Positions 1 to 6,369 are shown, numbered from the stretch's first letter. The stretch: DNA of 12,816 nucleotides from an uncultured Bacilli bacterium (GCA_944363655.1 CALVUU010000084.1:1-12816), one strand, 5' to 3'. The notes: generated by a model not told the origin, from the letters alone. Program-made: numbers and translations.

Positions 1-22
1 TCTTAACGACTTCTTTAGCCAC
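1..22 (-). CDS. rplK: 5' end of probable ribosomal protein L11 gene (partial)
   Basis: Seven codons read leftward off the window edge, giving MAKEVVK from a GTG start at 22-20. A near-perfect ribosome binding site, AGGAGGTG at 28-35, sits five bases upstream. MAK-(K/E)-V-(V/I)-K is the usual opening of ribosomal protein L11, which forms part of the GTPase-associated centre of the 50S subunit. The upstream leader (45-90) resembles the L1-binding operator found before L11-L1 operons, which supports the call. With only seven residues visible, another protein with this N-terminus cannot be excluded. The gene seems to start its own transcript, because the next gene upstream reads the other way and no nusG or secE is visible. 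Confidence 0.55.
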
Positions 23-44
23 GAAAACACCTCCTAAAAATTTT

Positions 45-90
45 TCGCGTAAGTGGTGTGGGCAAGTCCGCAAGTGTCCCCTCCACTTAA
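45..90 (-). promoter_or_regulatory. Structured mRNA leader, probable L1-binding autoregulatory element
   Basis: Read leftward, the leader has AAGTGG (88-83) pairing with CCACTT (56-51). Inside are a purine-rich AGGGG strand and a GCCCACA strand, with GGG/CCC able to pair. The asymmetric GTGGAGGGG...CCCACACCAC layout resembles the 23S-rRNA-like L1-binding mimic known before rplK-rplA operons, where free L1 represses translation. It ends just before the AGGAGGTG ribosome binding site. The base pairing is seen directly. The L1 identity is inferred by resemblance. Confidence 0.45.
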
Positions 91-93
91 CAA

Positions 94-122
94 ATTATAT
101 TAAAAATATAAACTTGCATTAA
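94..122 (-). promoter_or_regulatory. Promoter for the L11 gene
   Basis: The -10 element is TATAAT (99-94, perfect), with a weak -35 TTAATG (122-117) and a 17-base spacer. The predicted start lies near 87, at the base of the leader stem, so the transcript would begin with the structured leader. Confidence 0.5.
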
Positions 123-215
123 TGATATTACCATAAAACATATAATTTTACAAGAATTTTACGGGCTTTTTTTCAAAAAAAATTATATTTTTAAGTAATA
201 CTAATATTTTAAGTA

Positions 216-244
216 TTGGAACTAACTTTAAAATATGATAATAT
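216..244 (+). promoter_or_regulatory. Possible promoter of the Ig-like surface protein gene
   Basis: TTGGAA (216-221), a 17-base spacer, then TAATAT (239-244). Both boxes are imperfect and the region is very AT-rich, so exact placement is uncertain. The rest of the 123-270 gap holds only AT-rich sequence and the ribosome binding site AGGAGG at 258-263. Confidence 0.35.
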
Positions 245-270
245 TATTATAAAGATGAGGAGGAAATACT

Positions 271-1296
271 TTGGCAAGGAAATTTTTTAATCAGAGGGTA
301 AAAGGGTCTTCTAATAAATCAATGATTGCCTATATTATTGTTGGAGTATGTATATTTTTAATATTTTTTGCAGTGATTATGGTAGTTGTTTTTTCTAATA
401 ACAGTCCATCTAATCCTGAACCAGTTATTGAAATTAGAGGATTAGTTACTGTGGAAATTAATAGCGAGATACCTGATAAAACATTATTTTTTGCTGAATT
501 ACAGCATGTTAGTGAAAATGATATAGATATATCTTATGCTGAGGCAGATTTAACTAAAGTTGGAGAATATCCTATTAGTATAGAAGTATATGGTGAAAGT
601 TATGAATCGACTTTATCTGTTGTCGATACAGAAGCTCCAGTTTTATTAGTAAAAAATCACAGTATCCCAGTTGGAGGAAGTTACACAGCTGCAGATTTTA
701 TTGATAGTTGTTCTGATAACAGTAATGAAGAGTGTATAGTAAGTTTTTATAGCATGGGTATGGATCAAGATGGAAATACATTAAATTATAACCAATTTAC
801 AAACGAAGGTATATATTCGGTTCAAATTGTGGCTAGCGATTCATCAGGGAATACCACCGCACCAATGACGGCGCAACTTACTATTGGGGATGTTAATCAA
901 ACTGAACCACCAACGTATTGCAATTTTGGAAATTCTGAGTATGATGCTAATACATATATCTTAGGTGTTAACGTTACGCAAAATGGATGTGCATTAGATT
1001 TAAATCTATATTATAATGAGCAAGTAACTGCACCAGCATATGAGTTAGTTAATAATGACACTGAACAAATACGTAAAGAAATAAATAAATTAAATATTTC
1101 AAATGTTAAACAAGTTCACTTTAATCAAGTTATAACTCCAGTATTAAATAATGCCGGTACAGGAATAGTTGGTTATACTGTACAACAACAAATAAATATT
1201 GAATATAACGATAATTCTACTGAAGAAATTGCAAATTATTATATTAATACTGATGGAAAAAGAATTTATTCTTTAAATAAGTATAACTTAAGTTAA
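271..1296 (+). CDS. Membrane-anchored surface protein with Ig-like (DUF5011-type) domain
   Basis: A 341-residue protein starting at TTG (271). AGGAGG at 258-263 is spaced seven bases away and no other start is as well placed. A short basic cytoplasmic head (KFFNQRVKGSSNK) is followed by one membrane helix at about residues 18-41, so the bulk is predicted to be outside the cell. Residues of about 50-205 form beta-rich repeats. The second contains DTEAPV, SCSDNS and the SDSSGN motif with a YSVQIVA strand, typical of bacterial Ig-like domains of the DUF5011/HYR kind. The remaining part, about 215-341, has two Cys and no domain I recognise. The gene is monocistronic, divergent from the L11 gene and convergent with the next gene. 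It is likely a structural or adhesive surface protein. The ligand is unknown. Confidence 0.75.
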   Translation: MARKFFNQRVKGSSNKSMIAYIIVGVCIFLIFFAVIMVVVFSNNSPSNPEPVIEIRGLVTVEINSEIPDKTLFFAELQHVSENDIDISYAEADLTKVGEYPISIEVYGESYESTLSVVDTEAPVLLVKNHSIPVGGSYTAADFIDSCSDNSNEECIVSFYSMGMDQDGNTLNYNQFTNEGIYSVQIVASDSSGNTTAPMTAQLTIGDVNQTEPPTYCNFGNSEYDANTYILGVNVTQNGCALDLNLYYNEQVTAPAYELVNNDTEQIRKEINKLNISNVKQVHFNQVITPVLNNAGTGIVGYTVQQQINIEYNDNSTEEIANYYINTDGKRIYSLNKYNLS

Positions 1297-1307
1297 GTTT
1301 AAAACTA

Positions 1308-1332
1308 AAAGAATCCTTTAAAGGATTCTTTT
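1308..1332 (+). terminator. Rho-independent terminator of the Ig-like protein gene
   Basis: A perfect palindrome, AAAGAATCCTTT followed by AAAGGATTCTTT, begins 11 bases after the stop codon. The 3' arm ends in T's and is followed by GCTTTT. The A-run on the 5' side means it may also work in the other direction. Confidence 0.75.
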
Positions 1333-1338
1333 GCTTTT

Positions 1339-1364
1339 AAAAAAAGATTGCTTATTTGCAATCT
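1339..1364 (-). terminator. Rho-independent terminator of the thioredoxin-like gene
   Basis: AGATTGC (1345-1351) and GCAATCT (1358-1364) form a 7-bp stem with a 6-base loop. Read leftward it is followed by seven T's (1345-1339). It lies just past the stop codon at 1368. Confidence 0.8.
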
Positions 1365-1367
1365 AAA

Positions 1368-1973
1368 TTATTTTTTTCTTGAATAAAGGACTAAACCACC
1401 AAAGCCAAGAATTAGAATACCAAATATAATTGCTACAATCGCTCCATCGCTTATACCTGCGTTAGGATCTTCACCATTTAAGCCAATTACATTTATACCA
1501 AGACTTTTAGCAGCCTCTTCAAGAGTTTCGTCGTCCGGTTCATAACCTTCTTCTTCAATTATAGAACCAACCAAATCTTCGTATGATTCATCTTGATATG
1601 CCGCTAGGGCTTCACTAATTATTTCTGAACCATCAGTTCCAAAACCTAATTTATCAAAGCTATTACCAATTACAATGTAAGGAATTCTACCATCAAGTTC
1701 AGCTCCCATTCTTTCTTTAACTGTTGACATCAATTCATAATTTTCGCCACTGCTTACTTCAAAACTTACTATTTCAAAATAATCTTGATACTTATAATAG
1801 TTTTGAGCAAAATATTCTAAAAAATCATGACAATGTCCACAAGTACTGCTACGAAATAAATAAACAGTTACTTTTTCATGGTCAGTTATTACTGGTAAGT
1901 CTTCAGTTGCGCTAACATTTGGCATTACTAATAAACTTATAGCAACAAGAAAACCTAAAAATACTTTTTTCAT
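1368..1973 (-). CDS. Exported, membrane-tethered thioredoxin-like protein (CGHC)
   Basis: A 201-residue protein with an N-terminal signal sequence (about 1-22, ending VSA) and a thioredoxin-like domain at about 30-130. The active-site motif is C45-G-H-C48, preceded by a beta strand (VTVYLFRSST), with the cis-proline at P98 in RIPY. An acidic stretch (about 130-155) leads to a single C-terminal membrane helix (about 175-197) ending RKK. The catalytic domain therefore appears to sit outside the membrane and act on thiols of exported proteins. CGHC is the PDI-type motif and often goes with oxidase or isomerase activity, but the direction cannot be told from sequence. AAGGAGGG at 1984-1977 precedes the ATG. 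The gene is monocistronic with its own promoter and terminator. No CcdA or DsbB partner is in the window. Confidence 0.8.
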   Translation of the reverse strand: MKKVFLGFLVAISLLVMPNVSATEDLPVITDHEKVTVYLFRSSTCGHCHDFLEYFAQNYYKYQDYFEIVSFEVSSGENYELMSTVKERMGAELDGRIPYIVIGNSFDKLGFGTDGSEIISEALAAYQDESYEDLVGSIIEEEGYEPDDETLEEAAKSLGINVIGLNGEDPNAGISDGAIVAIIFGILILGFGGLVLYSRKK

Positions 1974-1991
1974 TTTCCCTCCTTAGTCTCA

Positions 1992-2020
1992 ATTATACTT
2001 TTTTTGTCGTTATTTGTAAA
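1992..2020 (-). promoter_or_regulatory. Promoter of the thioredoxin-like gene
   Basis: TTTACA (2020-2015), a 17-base spacer, then TATAAT (1997-1992). This is close to the sigma-A consensus, with a predicted start about a dozen bases before the ribosome binding site. Confidence 0.7.
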
Positions 2021-2039
2021 TATTTGATAATGAAAAAAA

Positions 2040-2834
2040 TTATTTTTGAATTGTTGATTGATTTCTTTCAATTTCATAATCATGGAAATTCCATATTCTT
2101 TCAGGAACTAACACCATTTTTAAGAAAGCAATATTTTTTTCTTCATCAATATTTACATCTATTACTTTAAATAAACTGGAATTTCTAATTAAAAATTCAG
2201 CTAGATTGGTAGAATAACTTATAGCATCATCTAAAAGGATTACGCCATCATCACTATCTTCAGGTATTAAACATTCTATTAAAATATTAGGTTTTCCAGT
2301 TAAAGTATAGGGATTTTTATAGTAAAAACTTTGATTTTCAATTAAACTTGTACTAGTAAATCCTTCTTCATAGAAAAATTGATCTTTTAAATAAATTAAA
2401 TCCTTTAAGGAAAAAATACCATAAGAATGAAATGCTTGAATACTTACTCCCCGATAAACTTTAATACCAAGAGGTAACTTTATTACTTTATTTAAGGCTC
2501 TTTGAATTTTTTCGGACAAAAGTAGATATTCTTCTTTTAATTCTTTAGTTAATTTACCATTTACTTCATAGTTCCAATTATTTCTTAATATGGCATTAAT
2601 ATTGCGAAATTGAAATCCTGTATAACTACGTAAGTCATTTGCTTCTTCAAGAGTTAATTTATTAAGATATTCTAAAACTACACTACCTAAGGTGTCATCA
2701 ATTTCTTTTTCATTAGAAAATTTCATATAACTATTTAACTGAGATTCTTTTATAAAAGTTTCTATTTCTTGTTTTTTGGATAAACCAATATAATCTAATA
2801 AATATTTTATATTATAATTTGTTCCTTTTTCCAT
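2040..2834 (-). CDS. ADP-ribosyltransferase exoenzyme-fold protein, intracellular
   Basis: A 264-residue protein carrying the signature order of R-S-E ADP-ribosyltransferases (PF03496-like). A helical region reads LRSYTGFQFRNINAILR. Then come VYRGV (Arg128, NAD binding), EEGFTSTS (Ser161-Thr162-Ser163), and a C-terminal strand-turn AEFLIRNSS followed by FKV, with Glu213 in the catalytic position. Such enzymes move ADP-ribose from NAD to a target residue. The residue two before the catalytic Glu is Leu211 instead of the usual Glu or Gln of the E/Q-x-E pair, so target type or activity may differ. There is no signal peptide and no toxin delivery domain. I chose ATG at 2834 because AAAGAG lies eight bases upstream. 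A GTG at 2843 that overlaps the hydrogenase stop is the alternative. It is the last gene of the TetR-hydrogenase operon. It could modify the hydrogenase or another cell protein, or be a toxin. Confidence 0.75.
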   Translation of the reverse strand: MEKGTNYNIKYLLDYIGLSKKQEIETFIKESQLNSYMKFSNEKEIDDTLGSVVLEYLNKLTLEEANDLRSYTGFQFRNINAILRNNWNYEVNGKLTKELKEEYLLLSEKIQRALNKVIKLPLGIKVYRGVSIQAFHSYGIFSLKDLIYLKDQFFYEEGFTSTSLIENQSFYYKNPYTLTGKPNILIECLIPEDSDDGVILLDDAISYSTNLAEFLIRNSSLFKVIDVNIDEEKNIAFLKMVLVPERIWNFHDYEIERNQSTIQK

Positions 2835-2839
2835 GGGAA

Positions 2840-4066
2840 TCACTCTTTAGAATGGTTGGTATGTAATTTAACATTTCTTTTATTAATATAGCAATCATAT
2901 GCATCACGAATTTCAGGATTCATATAACTTTCTTTAATTTTTAATTTCTTATCATTATTATACATACTACTTATTCTATCTTCTCGAATTTCTTTTAAAT
3001 CTTTAATGGCTACTAGAGGTTGTCCTCCACCGCCGATGCATCCTCCTGGGCATGACATTACTTCAATAAAATCATAGTTTTTTAATTTATCATAGTTTTT
3101 TTCAATTGTTGATACTTTGTTAACAACGGCTACTTTTAAAATAAATTTTTTCATATCAACTAGCGCTTCTTTTAGATCTTTTTCACCCCTTATTTCTAAA
3201 AATTCATAAAATTTTTCAGGTGCTTTACTTTTATTAACCATGAAGTAAGCCGTTCTTAAAATAGATTCCATTACTCCACCGGATACACCAAAAATTAAAC
3301 CTCCACCAGATCCTTTTCCTAACAATTTATCAAACTTAGAATTTTCTAGATTTTTAAAATCTATTCCTAATTCTTGAATCATTAGAATAAGTTCACTAGT
3401 TGTAATTACATAATCGGTATCAGGATATAAACTTCTTTCATATTTTTTAGATATGCAAGGAGTTAGAGAAACAGAAATTATTTTTTCCGGTTGTATTTGA
3501 TACATTTCTGCAAAGTAAGATTTAATCATAGCTCCTTGCATAGCAATAGGACTTTTACATGTACTTAAATTTTTAACAAGTTCGGGATGATATTTTTTAG
3601 TGTATAAAACCCAAGATGGACAACAACTTGTAAACATTGGTAGTTTTTTATTTTGAACTCTTGTTAATAATTCGTTTGCTTCTTCCATAATGGTTAAATC
3701 AGCTCCAAAAGTTGTATCAAAAACAAAATCAAAACCTACTTTTCTTAAAGTACTGACCATTTTTTCTTCTAAAAATGACCCTGGAGAAAATCCAAAAGCA
3801 TCCCCGATGGCAACACGTACTGCTGGGGCACTAAATACGACAACTGTATAATCGGTGTCATTTATAAAATTTAAAACTTTTTGATAATCATATTTGGGAG
3901 TTAAAGCTCCACTTGGACAAGTCAAAATACATTGTCCACAATTTATACAATCGTTTTCAAAACCATTTATACTTTGACATGTTTTTAGGCACATTCCACA
4001 ATTAATACATTTTTCTTCAATACGATTTAAACATATATTATCTTTTTTTACTTCTACACGATTCAT
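2840..4066 (-). CDS. [FeFe]-hydrogenase catalytic subunit with two [4Fe-4S] clusters
   Basis: A 408-residue protein. Residues 20-50 hold two CxxCxxCxxxC ferredoxin motifs (C20/23/26/30 and C40/43/46/50). The H-cluster domain follows with all three motifs: FTSCCPSW (145-152), TPCISKKYE (202-210), and EVMSCPGGCIGGGGQP (335-350). The proton-path pair in TIMEEA (E128, E129) and KSP (171-173) are present too. It should interconvert protons and H2 using reduced ferredoxin or a similar carrier in the cytoplasm. It is shorter than clostridial monomeric enzymes: there is no [2Fe-2S] or histidine-ligated cluster domain and the small C-terminal subunit region is brief. The second motif has Thr202 where the common form has Met. 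The maturases HydE, HydF and HydG are not in the window. The start overlaps the TetR stop by one base (TAATG), with a GGAGTG ribosome binding site just upstream, so translation is probably coupled. Confidence 0.9.
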   Translation of the reverse strand: MNRVEVKKDNICLNRIEEKCINCGMCLKTCQSINGFENDCINCGQCILTCPSGALTPKYDYQKVLNFINDTDYTVVVFSAPAVRVAIGDAFGFSPGSFLEEKMVSTLRKVGFDFVFDTTFGADLTIMEEANELLTRVQNKKLPMFTSCCPSWVLYTKKYHPELVKNLSTCKSPIAMQGAMIKSYFAEMYQIQPEKIISVSLTPCISKKYERSLYPDTDYVITTSELILMIQELGIDFKNLENSKFDKLLGKGSGGGLIFGVSGGVMESILRTAYFMVNKSKAPEKFYEFLEIRGEKDLKEALVDMKKFILKVAVVNKVSTIEKNYDKLKNYDFIEVMSCPGGCIGGGGQPLVAIKDLKEIREDRISSMYNNDKKLKIKESYMNPEIRDAYDCYINKRNVKLHTNHSKE

Positions 4067-4620
4067 TATTCACTCCGAGTTAAAACTTTATAAGTTTTTA
4101 CAAGTCTTACTAAGATTTCTTTTTCATCAATTGTTATTTCATTAGTTGCAATAAGGGTTGCTAGACCATTTGCATAAAGCCACATATTCATAAATAGATT
4201 TTTAGCTTCTTCAAAACTATAACCATGTTTATTAACTAAATTAATAATTGTTGATTGATTCCATTTTTCATCTAAAACATTTTCTAAACTTTTCCATTTT
4301 AAATTATTACTTAAAAATAAACTAATAAATAAATTTTTGTATTCTTGAGCAAATTCAACATATGCAATACATAAAGTAATTAATGCCTTTTTATTATCTA
4401 CACGGCTAGTGATAAATTCATCATATTGATGGGATATTTCTTTATAAATATCTGTCTTTATTTCATCCATATTTTTATAAATACGATAAAGGGGTTTAGT
4501 AGAGACTTTTAAAGCTGAGGCGAGACTTCTAGCATTTACACTATCCCATCCTTTATCATTTACCATTTTGACGGCGACTTTAACTATATAGTCCTTACTA
4601 AGTTCTTTGATGGCTGGCAT
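4066..4620 (-). CDS. TetR/AcrR-family transcriptional regulator
   Basis: A 184-residue protein with an N-terminal helix-turn-helix at about residues 28-49. SVNARSLASALKVSTKPLYR and a following Y-K-N-M-D-E-I segment are typical of TetR DNA-binding domains. The rest is helical and would be the ligand and dimer domain. Its signal cannot be read from sequence. AAGGAG at 4635-4630 precedes the ATG by nine bases. It is the first gene of the operon, with the hydrogenase and ADP-ribosyltransferase genes downstream and no gaps, so it is likely an autoregulator of the operon. Tandem Spo0A-like boxes lie upstream of its promoter. Confidence 0.85.
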   Translation of the reverse strand: MPAIKELSKDYIVKVAVKMVNDKGWDSVNARSLASALKVSTKPLYRIYKNMDEIKTDIYKEISHQYDEFITSRVDNKKALITLCIAYVEFAQEYKNLFISLFLSNNLKWKSLENVLDEKWNQSTIINLVNKHGYSFEEAKNLFMNMWLYANGLATLIATNEITIDEKEILVRLVKTYKVLTRSE

Positions 4621-4666
4621 TTTATCACTCTCCTTCTAAATAAGCATCATGGTAACTTGTGTTTCT

Positions 4667-4695
4667 ATTATACCACAAATATATTTTGATGAAAA
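4667..4695 (-). promoter_or_regulatory. Promoter of the TetR-hydrogenase-ADPRT operon
   Basis: TTTTCA (4695-4690), a 17-base spacer, then TATAAT (4672-4667). TG at the extended -10 position (TGGTATAAT) offsets the weak -35. Predicted start is near 4660. Confidence 0.65.
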
Positions 4696-4714
4696 GTAGT
4701 TGATTGGGTCTTAT

Positions 4715-4734
4715 TTTGTCGAACTTTGTCGAAG
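4715..4734 (+). promoter_or_regulatory. Tandem Spo0A-like boxes upstream of the hydrogenase operon
   Basis: Two perfect TGTCGAA heptamers (4717-4723 and 4727-4733) repeat with a 10-base period in TTTGTCGAAC TTTGTCGAAG. TGTCGAA is the Spo0A-box consensus, and tandem boxes one helical turn apart are the known arrangement for a Spo0A dimer. The pair sits about 22 bases upstream of the operon -35, a plausible activator position. A 15-base stretch is identical to 4717-4731 at 6353-6367. Box identity is inferred from consensus and no Spo0A gene is in view. Confidence 0.6.
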
Positions 4735-4738
4735 CAAG

Positions 4739-4769
4739 AAAAATAGCCATAATTTAAACTATGACTATT
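4739..4769 (-). terminator. Rho-independent terminator of the surface protein gene
   Basis: Read leftward, AATAGTCATA (4769-4760) pairs with TATGGCTATT (4751-4742) with one G-U pair, followed by five T's (4743-4739). The 5' arm overlaps the stop codon of the surface protein gene. Confidence 0.65.
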
Positions 4770-5934
4770 AATTTATACGATAAGGATTAGAAATTGATCC
4801 ATTACCAGAGACGTATGCTACATCAGAGTTTAGGTAGAAGGATGGTCTAACATCATTTTGTGGTATAAAAGGGGAAGATGCTGAATTTATTGCACCTGAA
4901 TCTGTTATTGTAAAAATGAAAGACGAAAAATCTATAATATAAGATAATGTAAATTCATCTAATCTTGAAAAAATCCAATTTTCATTTTTGGCAGATGCAT
5001 AACTTTGACTTTGATCATCTATATTATTCCCTGAATAATTCCAGTATGTTGGGCTAGCTGAATAGTAATAATCGCTTAAATACATTAATGCAACTTTCGC
5101 AATATCCGTTTTATTAACTTTATTTGCTCCTATTTCATAATTATATGCTTCTTTTGCATTACTGTACATTCCATTCATCAATCTTATTCCTCCAATCGAC
5201 CAAGTAGTATTATAAATTAAATTTTGATATTTGCCCGATAAAGAATTATAGTACGTATTATTTAGTATAACTCTAATATCTGAAGTGTTCCATTCTGTGG
5301 TATACTCAGTATTCCATGCATATTTTCCAATACTTGTATTTTTAATTAATTTTGTTTGATAGTTATCATTAATATTAAATATTCCAATTATCCTATATAA
5401 ATTATCATTTGGGCATGGTGTAACATCACTTCCAAAACAAACATAATTATTTGGATTTGCTCCTGTATAACGATATGAATTATCTCCGGCTTCTAAATTA
5501 AAATTTGTATAACTTCCTGATCCATCATGAAAGTATAACCCATTAACACCATCTTCTGTATATAAGCTTTTAATATAATTTGCTAATGTTGGTAATTCGT
5601 ACACATCAAAATAAACATAGCAACGATCGCTACTATTTGTTTGCATTACAACTCTATTTGTTTCACTATTCCATAATAATGTTCCACCGTTTTCGCACCC
5701 TGATAATTCAGAATTAAAAATATAATCCTCCTGTGGCCAACTTGTATCACTTGAAACTGTGTATTCCCCACTACCTGCTTCAGTTTCATACATCATTGTA
5801 AGTGAATTTGCATTAACCACTTTATTACTTTTATTATTTGTATAAATTATTTTATCAGAATTATCAAGGGTACTTACAACTAAAATTAAAATTAAACAAT
5901 TAACTATTCCACTAATTATAACTAATTTTTTCAT
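4768..5934 (-). CDS. Signal-anchored extracellular protein, DUF6273-like C-terminal domain
   Basis: A 388-residue protein with one N-terminal membrane helix (about 4-23) and an extracytoplasmic remainder. An initial beta-rich part with a Cys pair (about 45-110) precedes a larger domain. That domain opens with YRYTGANPNNYVCFGSD and LYRIIGIFN and closes with DVRPSFYLNSDVAYVSG and a final NPYRIN. This start and end pattern (RPxFYLxSD...G.G...PYR) is one I associate with a surface-domain family common in gut Bacillota, often given as DUF6273. The function is unknown. ATG at 5934 is chosen because GAGGTGA lies just upstream. The in-frame GTG at 5940 would lie inside that ribosome binding site. The gene is divergent from the XRE gene at 6061, sharing a palindromic operator with it, so it is probably that regulator's target. 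Confidence 0.65.
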   Translation of the reverse strand: MKKLVIISGIVNCLILILVVSTLDNSDKIIYTNNKSNKVVNANSLTMMYETEAGSGEYTVSSDTSWPQEDYIFNSELSGCENGGTLLWNSETNRVVMQTNSSDRCYVYFDVYELPTLANYIKSLYTEDGVNGLYFHDGSGSYTNFNLEAGDNSYRYTGANPNNYVCFGSDVTPCPNDNLYRIIGIFNINDNYQTKLIKNTSIGKYAWNTEYTTEWNTSDIRVILNNTYYNSLSGKYQNLIYNTTWSIGGIRLMNGMYSNAKEAYNYEIGANKVNKTDIAKVALMYLSDYYYSASPTYWNYSGNNIDDQSQSYASAKNENWIFSRLDEFTLSYIIDFSSFIFTITDSGAINSASSPFIPQNDVRPSFYLNSDVAYVSGNGSISNPYRIN

Positions 5935-5976
5935 GTTCACCTCGTGTGTATCTTGATATGATACATTATATAGTTA

Positions 5977-6005
5977 AGTTTAACAATTTATATGTACCTT
6001 GTCAA
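5977..6005 (-). promoter_or_regulatory. Promoter of the surface protein gene
   Basis: TTGACA (6005-6000, perfect), a 17-base spacer, then TAAACT (5982-5977). The -35 falls at the centre of the palindrome. A TATAAT at 5970-5965 is an alternative -10 but has no matching -35, which would imply dependence on an activator bound to the palindrome. Confidence 0.55.
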
Positions 6006-6019
6006 GGTACATATAAATT
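5985..6019. promoter_or_regulatory. Perfect 35-bp palindromic operator
   Basis: Two perfect 17-base inverted arms flank one central base (6002). The core reads TACCTTG-T-CAAGGTA. It covers the -35 region of both divergent promoters and has no U-tract suggesting a terminator. It is best read as the binding site of a dimeric repressor. The neighbouring 72-residue XRE protein is the obvious candidate. Confidence 0.75.
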
Positions 6020-6028
6020 TATTATAGA
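5999..6028 (+). promoter_or_regulatory. Promoter of the small XRE regulator gene
   Basis: TTGTCA (5999-6004), an 18-base spacer, then TATAGA (6023-6028). The -35 and most of the spacer lie within the palindrome, so bound protein would block it. Confidence 0.4.
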
Positions 6029-6060
6029 AAAAACATGATACTATTTTTTTGTGATTAAAT

Positions 6061-6279
6061 ATGGAAATAAAATGCAATAATTATGAAACTAAAGATATAA
6101 TTAAATTTATGAGAGATTGTTCTGAGAAAACACAGAGAGAATTTGCTAATGATGTTAACAAAAAAAGAGGATGGTGTGCTAAACTTGAAGGCGGAGAAAC
6201 TAATATAACTTTAGATACATTAATAAAATTAGCAAATATTAACGGTATGGAAATTATTATTAAAGAAAAAAACAAGTGA
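6061..6279 (+). CDS. Small XRE-family helix-turn-helix regulator
   Basis: A 72-residue protein that is nearly all one XRE/Cro-type domain. The helix-turn-helix is at about 24-46 (TQREFANDVNKKRGWCAKLE), followed by the GETNITLDTLIKLANINGMEI stretch seen in short XRE repressors and antitoxin-like regulators. There is no sensor domain. No clear ribosome binding site precedes the ATG (upstream bases are ATTTTTTTGTGATTAAAT), so translation may be weak, which suits a repressor. It is divergent from the surface protein gene, with the palindrome between. A strong terminator follows. It probably binds the palindrome and controls both itself and the surface protein. Confidence 0.75.
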   Translation: MEIKCNNYETKDIIKFMRDCSEKTQREFANDVNKKRGWCAKLEGGETNITLDTLIKLANINGMEIIIKEKNK

Positions 6280-6296
6280 TTTTTTCTGTTTATAAC

Positions 6297-6335
6297 AAAA
6301 ACATCTTGAGTGTAATAACCATCCAAGATGTTTTT
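6297..6335 (+). terminator. Rho-independent terminator after the XRE gene
   Basis: AAAAACATCTTG (6297-6308) and CAAGATGTTTTT (6324-6335) form a perfect 12-bp stem with a 15-base loop. It ends in five T's and lies 18 bases after the stop codon. Confidence 0.75.
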
Positions 6336-6352
6336 CATGTCTTTTTTAATAA

Positions 6353-6369
6353 TGTCGAACTTTGTCGGA
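6353..6369 (+). promoter_or_regulatory. Second tandem Spo0A-like site, upstream of the small-peptide promoter
   Basis: TGTCGAA (6353-6359) and TGTCGGA (6363-6369, one mismatch) are spaced 10 bases apart. The first 15 bases match those at 4717-4731 exactly. The downstream box ends nine bases before the -35 of the small-peptide promoter, where a bound activator could touch RNA polymerase. Confidence 0.6.

Noticed and set aside
2003..2009. TTTGTCGTT near the thioredoxin-like promoter as another Spo0A box
   Set aside because: Two mismatches to TGTCGAA and no tandem partner.
6081..6338. Leftward 85-codon open frame
   Set aside because: It is opposite the XRE gene, which has clear family features, and it runs into the terminator hairpin.
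4717..6367. Identical 15-mers as attachment-site repeats of a 1.6-kb integrated element
   Set aside because: Each copy is itself a tandem pair of Spo0A-like heptamers placed upstream of a promoter, and no integrase or transposase lies between them. Kept only as an alternative explanation.
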